Part shown: piece after piece, positions 7,671 to 11,625 of the stretch | Layout: the number at the start of each line of letters is the position of its first letter | Numbering within the stretch: position 1 is the stretch's first letter | Assembly (NCBI GenBank): GCA_018710885.1 | Contig: DVJA01000035.1 | Span: 1 to 11,625 of the forward strand | Source: Scatomorpha merdigallinarum | GTDB taxonomy: Bacteria > Bacillota > Clostridia > Oscillospirales > Oscillospiraceae | Direction of reading: 5' to 3' | DNA: 11,625 bases | The notes under the pieces: generated by a model | Databases searched by the model: none | Told to the model about the DNA's origin: nothing | What the model saw: the letters and a program-made list of their open reading frames with translations, nothing else | Position numbers and translations under genes: made by a program

Positions 7671-8320
7671 AGAGCTGGAAGCGCCACTCGCTCTACGTCG
7701 CCCTCACGCGCCTCATCTGGGGCTATGGGCTGCTCTACCTCCAGCTCGTTTTCAGGGGGGACAGATACCTCGACCTGGTCGCGCCGGAGTACGCCCCGGC
7801 GCTTGAGTGGTGGGAGCAGGTTATCTTCGCCCTGCCGTATTATCTGGGCTACATCCCGATAATCGCTGCCCTGCCCGGCATAGCGCTCTGCGAGCGCAGC
7901 GCGAAACTGCTCCGTCCTCTGGGCTGGACGCTGCTCGCGCTTGAGGGCGCACGCTGGCTCTATGCCCTCTGCGGCGGGAGCTCGGGGGTGTGGTTCGGCT
8001 ACGTCTACGGCGTGCTGCTCTGCGTGCTGACGCTCTACTTCCACTTTCAGCTCCTGACGAACCTCGCGAACATTGCCGGGCGCTTCAGCCGTGAGCGCGC
8101 CCACAACCTGCGCCTCGTGCGCACGCTGAACCTGATTGTGATAACGCTCTGTTCACTGCCGCTGCCCATAGCTGACCTCGGCTGGGACCCGTGGCTCGTC
8201 ACCGGAATTATACTGATTATTGCGGCGTTTTTGATCCTCACTGCTCGCAGTGAGATTCTGGGACTCAGACGCGAAATGGTTGAGTCTATATGCACCGACA
8301 CGGAGGTCGAATCATGCTGA
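7667..8320 (+). CDS. Six-helix membrane protein, paralogue 2 of 4
   Basis: At 217 residues this is the longest of the four paralogues. It keeps WGY (18-20), LPGIALCERSAKLLRPLGW (69-87) and LYFHFQLLTN (123-132), followed by NIAGRFSRERA. The extra length lies between helices 1 and 2, where about 25 residues (RGDRYLDLVAPEYAP and neighbours) are inserted, and the W-x-C-Y motif of the other three is absent. It is most like paralogue 1 in the motif regions (CERS and LLTNLA-IAGRF are shared). ATG at 7667 overlaps the previous stop as ATGA, with GATGAGG upstream. No function can be assigned beyond membership of an operon led by a BlaI-type repressor. Confidence 0.8.
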   Translation: MKSWKRHSLYVALTRLIWGYGLLYLQLVFRGDRYLDLVAPEYAPALEWWEQVIFALPYYLGYIPIIAALPGIALCERSAKLLRPLGWTLLALEGARWLYALCGGSSGVWFGYVYGVLLCVLTLYFHFQLLTNLANIAGRFSRERAHNLRLVRTLNLIVITLCSLPLPIADLGWDPWLVTGIILIIAAFLILTARSEILGLRREMVESICTDTEVESC

Positions 8321-8937
8321 GACGCAAAAAGCCCTCGCTCTACACCTCGATCTGGCTTGTAATAATAGGCTACGCCTTCATGTACGACCAACTCTTCTGG
8401 CAGTTGCAGCTGAGGGTGTCCGAGGGCTCTGCGCTGCTCTACCCAGGCTGGCTCTGCTATGTGTTCATACTTCTCGCCATACCCACCCTGGCCAGATATC
8501 AGAAGAGCGTAACGCTGCTGCGCCCGCTCGCGTGGTATCTCGGTGCCGTTACGCTTGTGCGCTGGATTTTTCAGCTCGCTGGCCTGTCTCCGGAAGGCTG
8601 GTACGTCTACGCTGTAAACGTCGTGACCAGCGCTGTGCTGCTCTACTTCCACTTTCAGCTCCAAACTTCCCTCTACAGGATAATCCAACCCTTCAACCCG
8701 GAGCGCGCCCGGCTCATACGCATTTTCCGCTCCGTCAGCGCCGTGGTCAACACTGTCATGTGTTTCCCGATACAACTTGGCCAGTCTCCTGAAATGGAAC
8801 TTTTACAGTCGGGCATAGCCTTTTTCGCCACGCTGGGCGTGGGCGGCACCCAGGCTGAACTCTTCATGTCTCTGCGCGACATACGCGCCCAAAGCATGGC
8901 GGCGCCTGCGTCACTGCAAAAGGAGGGAGAATTATGA
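8314..8937 (+). CDS. Six-helix membrane protein, paralogue 3 of 4
   Basis: This 207-residue protein is the most diverged of the set. It has W14 and GY at 19-20, GWLCY (45-49), YQKSVTLLRPLAW (62-74) in place of the ERS version, and LYFHFQLQTS (110-119) in place of LYFHFQLLTN. A basic loop with FNPERARLIR follows. I chose the ATG at 8314 over an in-frame ATG at 8290 because GGAGGT at 8302-8307 stands 6 nt before it. The start overlaps the stop of paralogue 2 within ATGCTGA, a second case of likely translational coupling. The C-terminal 40 residues, after the last hydrophobic stretch, are hydrophilic and Ala/Gln-rich. Function unknown. Confidence 0.8.
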   Translation: MLRRKKPSLYTSIWLVIIGYAFMYDQLFWQLQLRVSEGSALLYPGWLCYVFILLAIPTLARYQKSVTLLRPLAWYLGAVTLVRWIFQLAGLSPEGWYVYAVNVVTSAVLLYFHFQLQTSLYRIIQPFNPERARLIRIFRSVSAVVNTVMCFPIQLGQSPEMELLQSGIAFFATLGVGGTQAELFMSLRDIRAQSMAAPASLQKEGEL

Positions 8938-9557
8938 GCGTCCTGCCCCCACGGGAGAAAAGCGAAAAATATCTCGCCAGGCACACGGACGAAACCCTGT
9001 CCCGGGCCATATGGCTGGTGGGCTTCGGATATATCTTCTACTACGTGAATTTGCGTGGCCTGATGGGCGGCACATTGGACGTGACCACGGAGTGGCTCTG
9101 CTACGCCATACAACTCCCCGCCCTGGGCGCGCTCTCTCGAAGCGAGCGCAGCGCGGCGCTTTTGAAGCCGCTCGCGTGGCTGCTGCTCGCATACCACGCC
9201 GCGCTCTGTGCGCTTGGCTTGCTGGGCATAGAGATACCGGCAGAATACCTGTACCTGCCGGGCTGCATTGCCGCCGTACTCGCGCTCTACTTCCACTTCC
9301 AGCTCCTGACGAACGTCGCCGCCGTGGCCGCTGACTACGATAAATCCCGCGCCGGGCAAATACTCAAGGCACGCAGCGTCAGCCTCGTTTTAAATTCGCT
9401 CCTGAGCGTGACCCAGCTTGTCGGGCCGGATGTGCTGCCGGGCGCGGTGGAGACCGCCATAGCCGTCGTGTCGTGCCTCTTTATGATAGTGCTGGGCATA
9501 TTGGTCTACGGCATTGCCTACGCCATGCGCGGCGGCACCGGTCCGGACATATATTAG
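8934..9557 (+). CDS. Six-helix membrane protein, paralogue 4 of 4
   Basis: This 207-residue protein differs from its paralogues by a longer polar N-terminus of about 22 residues before helix 1 (PPREKSEKYLARHTDET). The shared landmarks are GY at 32-33, EWLCY (53-57), ERSAALLKPLAW (71-82) and LYFHFQLLTN (118-127), followed by a basic loop with DKSRAGQILKAR. ATG at 8934 overlaps the stop of paralogue 3 as ATGA and has GGAGGGAG just upstream. It is the last gene of the coupled block: the CLC gene after it has its own promoter, and no terminator is visible between the two, so read-through into the CLC gene is possible. Function unknown. Confidence 0.8.
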   Translation: MSVLPPREKSEKYLARHTDETLSRAIWLVGFGYIFYYVNLRGLMGGTLDVTTEWLCYAIQLPALGALSRSERSAALLKPLAWLLLAYHAALCALGLLGIEIPAEYLYLPGCIAAVLALYFHFQLLTNVAAVAADYDKSRAGQILKARSVSLVLNSLLSVTQLVGPDVLPGAVETAIAVVSCLFMIVLGILVYGIAYAMRGGTGPDIY

Positions 9558-9567
9558 CGCGTCGAGC

Positions 9568-9596
9568 TTGAAAAGTGCGCGCCCCTGTGATAGAAT
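9568..9596 (+). promoter_or_regulatory. Promoter of the CLC transporter gene
   Basis: The -35 TTGAAA (9568-9573), a 17-nt spacer and the -10 TAGAAT (9591-9596) each miss the consensus at one position. Transcription would start near 9603, leaving a leader of only about 37 nt. That leaves no room for a fluoride (crcB) riboswitch, which often precedes fluoride-specific CLC genes. Confidence 0.7.
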
Positions 9597-9639
9597 TCTG
9601 GTGTTTTCGTTCCAAATCCCAACCTACAGGGGTGAGACA

Positions 9640-10893
9640 TTGAAGCGCTTCAACTTTCAAACGCAATACGCGCTGGGCTTTGTGCGTGCCTTCTGCAAAT
9701 GGCTGGCCGTGGCTGCGGTCATGGGCCTCGTCTGCGGACTGGTTGGCTCGGCGTTCTATGCGAGCGTGGCCTCGGCCACAAACCTGCGCGCGCTGCACCC
9801 CTGGCTGCTCTGGCTGCTGCCCGTCGCGGGCGTGGGCATAGCGCTGCTCTACAAGCTCACAAAGCTCGACGGCCTCGGTACCGACGCCATCATCGACGCC
9901 ATACACGAGGGACGCCGCGTCTCAATCCTGCTCGTGCCGGTGATCTTCGTCTCCACTGCGGCGACGCATCTGTTCGGCGGCAGCGCGGGGCGCGAGGGCG
10001 CGGCGCTGCAAATAGGGGGTTCGCTGGGCCAGAACATAGCCCGGCTCTTTCGCCTCGACGACAAGGACCGGCGTCTGGCCACGCTCTGCGGCATGAGCGG
10101 ACTCTTCTCGGCGCTCTTCGGCACGCCGCTCACCGCGACCATTTTCGCGCTGGAAGTCATAAGCGTAGGCGAGATATACTACGCCGGACTGGTCCCCTGC
10201 CTCGCCAGCGCGCTCACGGCCTATGGCGTCACCCAGCTCTTCAACATAGCGCCCACGCGCTTTGACGTCATCGCCCCTGCGCTCACGCCCGACCTGCTAT
10301 GGCGCGTGGCCGTGCTGGGCCTCATCTGCGCCCTGATGAGCGTCACACTCTGCCTCGTAATGCACGGCAGCGAAAAGCTCATGCATCGGCTCATACCCAA
10401 CGGCATGCTCCGCGCCGCCGCGGGCGGCCTGGCCGTGATTGCGCTCACATACCTCGTGGGCACGACGGACTACAACGGCGCGGGCACGGACATCATAGCC
10501 GCCGCCATAGAACAGGGCGAGGCGCGGCCCGAGGCCTTCGCGCTCAAGCTGCTATTCACGGCCGTGACGCTCTCCTGCGGATTCAAGGGCGGCGAGATGG
10601 TCCCTACCTTTTTCATCGGCGCAACGCTCGGCTGCACAGCCGGCGCGCTGCTCGGCATACCGGAGGGTTTCGCCGCCGCCATCGGCCTTGCGTCGCTCTT
10701 CTGCGGCGCAGTGAACTGCCCCGTGGCCTCGGTCATACTCGCCATAGAGCTCTTCGGTGCGGACGGCGCGGTGTACTTCGCCGTCGCCATAGCCATCGCC
10801 TACATGCTCTCCGGCTACACCGGGCTCTACCGCAGCCAGAAAATAGTCTACTCCAAGCTCAAAGCCGAGTTTATCGACATACACGCAAAATGA
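9640..10893 (+). CDS. CLC-family anion channel or anion/proton antiporter
   Basis: This 417-residue polytopic membrane protein is of normal size for the bacterial CLC core without CBS domains. The diagnostic stretch THLFGGSAGREGAALQ carries the gating glutamate at residue 119 in GREGA, where classical CLCs have GREGP. Further CLC features are GLGTDAIIDAI upstream of it (place of the GSGIP filter), GLFSALFGTPLTATIFALE, GGEMVPTFFIGATLG (the GGxxxP loop) and NCPVASVILAIELFG. The THLFGGSAGREG wording is close to that of CLC-F fluoride/proton antiporters as I recall them, but those carry GREGT and a different filter, so chloride or another anion is equally possible. The start is TTG at 9640, with AGGGG 7 nt upstream; the frame continues upstream to 9514 but has no ribosome binding site there. 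It has its own promoter and ends in a hairpin terminator. Confidence 0.92.
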   Translation: MKRFNFQTQYALGFVRAFCKWLAVAAVMGLVCGLVGSAFYASVASATNLRALHPWLLWLLPVAGVGIALLYKLTKLDGLGTDAIIDAIHEGRRVSILLVPVIFVSTAATHLFGGSAGREGAALQIGGSLGQNIARLFRLDDKDRRLATLCGMSGLFSALFGTPLTATIFALEVISVGEIYYAGLVPCLASALTAYGVTQLFNIAPTRFDVIAPALTPDLLWRVAVLGLICALMSVTLCLVMHGSEKLMHRLIPNGMLRAAAGGLAVIALTYLVGTTDYNGAGTDIIAAAIEQGEARPEAFALKLLFTAVTLSCGFKGGEMVPTFFIGATLGCTAGALLGIPEGFAAAIGLASLFCGAVNCPVASVILAIELFGADGAVYFAVAIAIAYMLSGYTGLYRSQKIVYSKLKAEFIDIHAK

Positions 10894-10921
10894 AAAGCGG
10901 GGTCCATGCGGGCCCCGCTTT
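10894..10921 (+). terminator. Hairpin terminator directly after the CLC gene
   Basis: AAAGCGGGGTCC (10894-10905) pairs with GGGCCCCGCTTT (10910-10921), 12 bp including one G-U pair, around a 4-nt loop. It begins at the base after the stop codon. The T run is only three bases long, so termination may be partial. The left arm is the same as that of the second terminator at 11155-11165. Confidence 0.7.
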
Positions 10922-11154
10922 AGACTGCCCGGAAAGACTCTAACGGTCTTTTCGGGCAAGCTATTCCCCGGCCGCAAAGCGGCCGATGGAAACCGGCGCT
11001 GCGCTCTGCGCCTCGGTTGTCCACCTTTGGTGGCCAATTCGACGCTCGCTCCGCGGAATGTATTTTCGGTGACGTACACGCCGCCACCGAAAATGATTAA
11101 AGTCCCTTTCGCGCCCGTAGGACGCGAAACTCTGCGAGGCTTTTTGCAATATAG
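10922..11154. other. Gene-free chain of hairpins, possible structured RNA or palindromic repeat element
   Basis: No credible gene is seen in this stretch. It holds seven consecutive stem-loops: 10927-10957 (12-bp stem GCCCGGAAAGAC, one G-U pair), 10969-10985 (CGGCCGC, loop AAA), 10991-11018 (AACC and GGCGC arms), 11017-11037 (CCACC, loop TTT), 11037-11059 (ATTC plus CGC, with a GA bulge), 11062-11094 (perfect 10-bp ATTTTCGGTG stem) and 11107-11129 (TTTCGCG stem). They follow each other almost without gaps, which is far more than chance would give. It may be a noncoding RNA on either strand, a long 3' tail of the CLC or hypB transcript, or a mobile REP/MITE-like element. I cannot match it to a known RNA family. 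The open frames across it are shadows. Confidence 0.5.
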
Positions 11155-11155
11155 A

Positions 11156-11184
11156 AGCGGGGTCCTTTTGGACCCCGCTGTTTT
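11156..11184. terminator. Terminator between the convergent CLC and hypB genes
   Basis: A perfect 10-bp stem, AGCGGGGTCC (11156-11165) with GGACCCCGCT (11170-11179), closes a TTTT loop. On the plus strand it is followed by GTTTT. On the minus strand it is followed by TCTATATT. It lies 10 nt beyond the hypB stop and can serve hypB, with the plus-strand transcript as a second client. Confidence 0.75.
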
Positions 11185-11189
11185 CGTAT

Positions 11190-11625
11190 TCAGCTCTGTT
11201 TCCAGGCGGCTATTTCGCGCCGCAGATAGTCGCACCACTGGTCTATGCCCTCGCCGGTGCGGGCACTGATGGGGATTATCTCTATCTTCGGGTTGCGCTT
11301 TTTAGCGCGCTCGCGCACGGCGTCCAGGTCGAAGTCGAAGTACGGCAGCACGTCTATCTTGTTCACGAGCAGCACGTCGCAGACCTCGAACATCAGCGGG
11401 TACTTGAGCGGTTTGTCGTCGCCTTCGGGCACGGAGAGTATCATCGCGTTCTTCACAGCGCCTGTGTCAAACTCGGCCGGGCAGACGAGGTTGCCCACGT
11501 TTTCCAGTATGGCGAAATCTATGTCCTCAGTGCCCAACGCCTCGAGGCCCTGACGGGTCATGTCGGCCGTGAGATGGCACATGCCGCCGGTGTGAAGCTG
11601 TATGGCCTTGGCGCCGGCTTTCTCC
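11190..11625 (-). CDS. hypB: Hydrogenase nickel incorporation GTPase HypB, C-terminal part
   Basis: The frame enters from the right edge and ends at a TGA at 11192-11190, giving about 145 residues of the C-terminal two thirds. Recognisable parts, in order, are AIQLHTGGMCHLTADM, ILENVGNLVCPAEFD, LSVPEGDDKPLKYPLMF, the guanine-specificity motif NKID, and PISARTGEGIDQWCDYL. The Cys-His pair of CHL and the Cys of NLVCP are the residues that form the metal site at the HypB dimer interface. HypB delivers nickel to [NiFe]-hydrogenase with HypA, using GTP. The usual wording TGKGCHLDA is TGGMCHLTA here, so the glycine-lysine part is changed. The P-loop and N-terminus lie outside the window. It converges on the CLC gene. 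Confidence 0.92.
   Translation of the reverse strand, partial: EKAGAKAIQLHTGGMCHLTADMTRQGLEALGTEDIDFAILENVGNLVCPAEFDTGAVKNAMILSVPEGDDKPLKYPLMFEVCDVLLVNKIDVLPYFDFDLDAVRERAKKRNPKIEIIPISARTGEGIDQWCDYLRREIAAWKQS

Larger units (their letters stand above)
7380..9314 (+). repeat. Dispersed 30-nt coding repeat, four copies
   Basis: The stretch encoding LYFHFQLLTN recurs at 7380-7409, 8033-8062, 8641-8670 and 9285-9314, once per paralogue. Copies 1, 2 and 4 differ from each other at only one or two positions, all silent. Copy 3 matches for its first 22 bases and then diverges. The flanking parts of the four genes are much less alike at the DNA level, so this is a conserved or converted core and not a simple recent duplication. 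Confidence 0.7.

Noticed and set aside
9558..9639. Fluoride (crcB) riboswitch ahead of the CLC gene
   Set aside because: The predicted leader is only about 37 nt and contains no sequence resembling the crcB core.
10894..11179. CRISPR array
   Set aside because: The hairpins differ in sequence, and there are no regularly spaced identical repeats with unique spacers.
10552..11238. Minus-strand open frame spanning the CLC 3' end and the hairpin region
   Set aside because: It is antisense to the well-supported CLC gene, crosses the terminator and all the hairpins, and shows no recognisable domain or ribosome binding site.

Overview
The window looks like chromosomal DNA from a GC-rich member of the Clostridia, perhaps an Oscillospiraceae-type gut anaerobe. 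This is inferred from four things: strong GGAGG-type ribosome binding sites with frequent TTG starts, a fused MacB-like ATPase/permease of a type common in Clostridia, a BlaI/M56 regulatory pair, and a clostridial-style ECF sigma factor. No plasmid, phage or insertion-sequence genes were seen. Isoleucine ATA codons are common despite the high GC content.

Layout. A truncated ECF sigma factor gene (1-240, minus strand) is divergent from an MFS drug-efflux-type transporter (379-1614, plus). A good sigma-A-type promoter inside a 7-bp-arm dyad drives a 982-residue fused ABC ATPase/permease with a very large acidic outer domain (1711-4659), closed by a strong intrinsic terminator. Next comes a five-promoter-proximal-to-distal block read from one promoter: a BlaI/MecI-family repressor, a BlaR1-like M56 membrane metalloprotease, and four consecutive paralogous six-helix membrane proteins (4804-9557). 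The genes from the protease onward are linked by ATGA or ATGCTGA overlaps. A CLC-family anion transporter follows with its own promoter (9640-10893). The last part is a 286-nt gene-free stretch packed with about nine hairpins, flanked by two terminators sharing an identical 11-nt stem arm. The 3' part of hypB then lies on the minus strand, convergent.

How the genes may work together. The repressor gene is preceded by two TACA-N2-TGTA operators, the classical BlaI/MecI binding arrangement, so this is a signal-responsive operon: an outside signal would activate the HELLH protease, the repressor would be inactivated, and the repressor, sensor and four membrane proteins would be made. The sensor's outer domain is not the beta-lactam-binding domain of BlaR1, because its only lysine is not in an SxxK motif. 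The signal is therefore unknown. The four-paralogue array is the most interesting content: I do not recognise the family, its members share a histidine-containing YFHFQ motif in a membrane helix, and its linkage to BlaI/M56 points to an inducible envelope response. This is inference; the sequence does not show the function.
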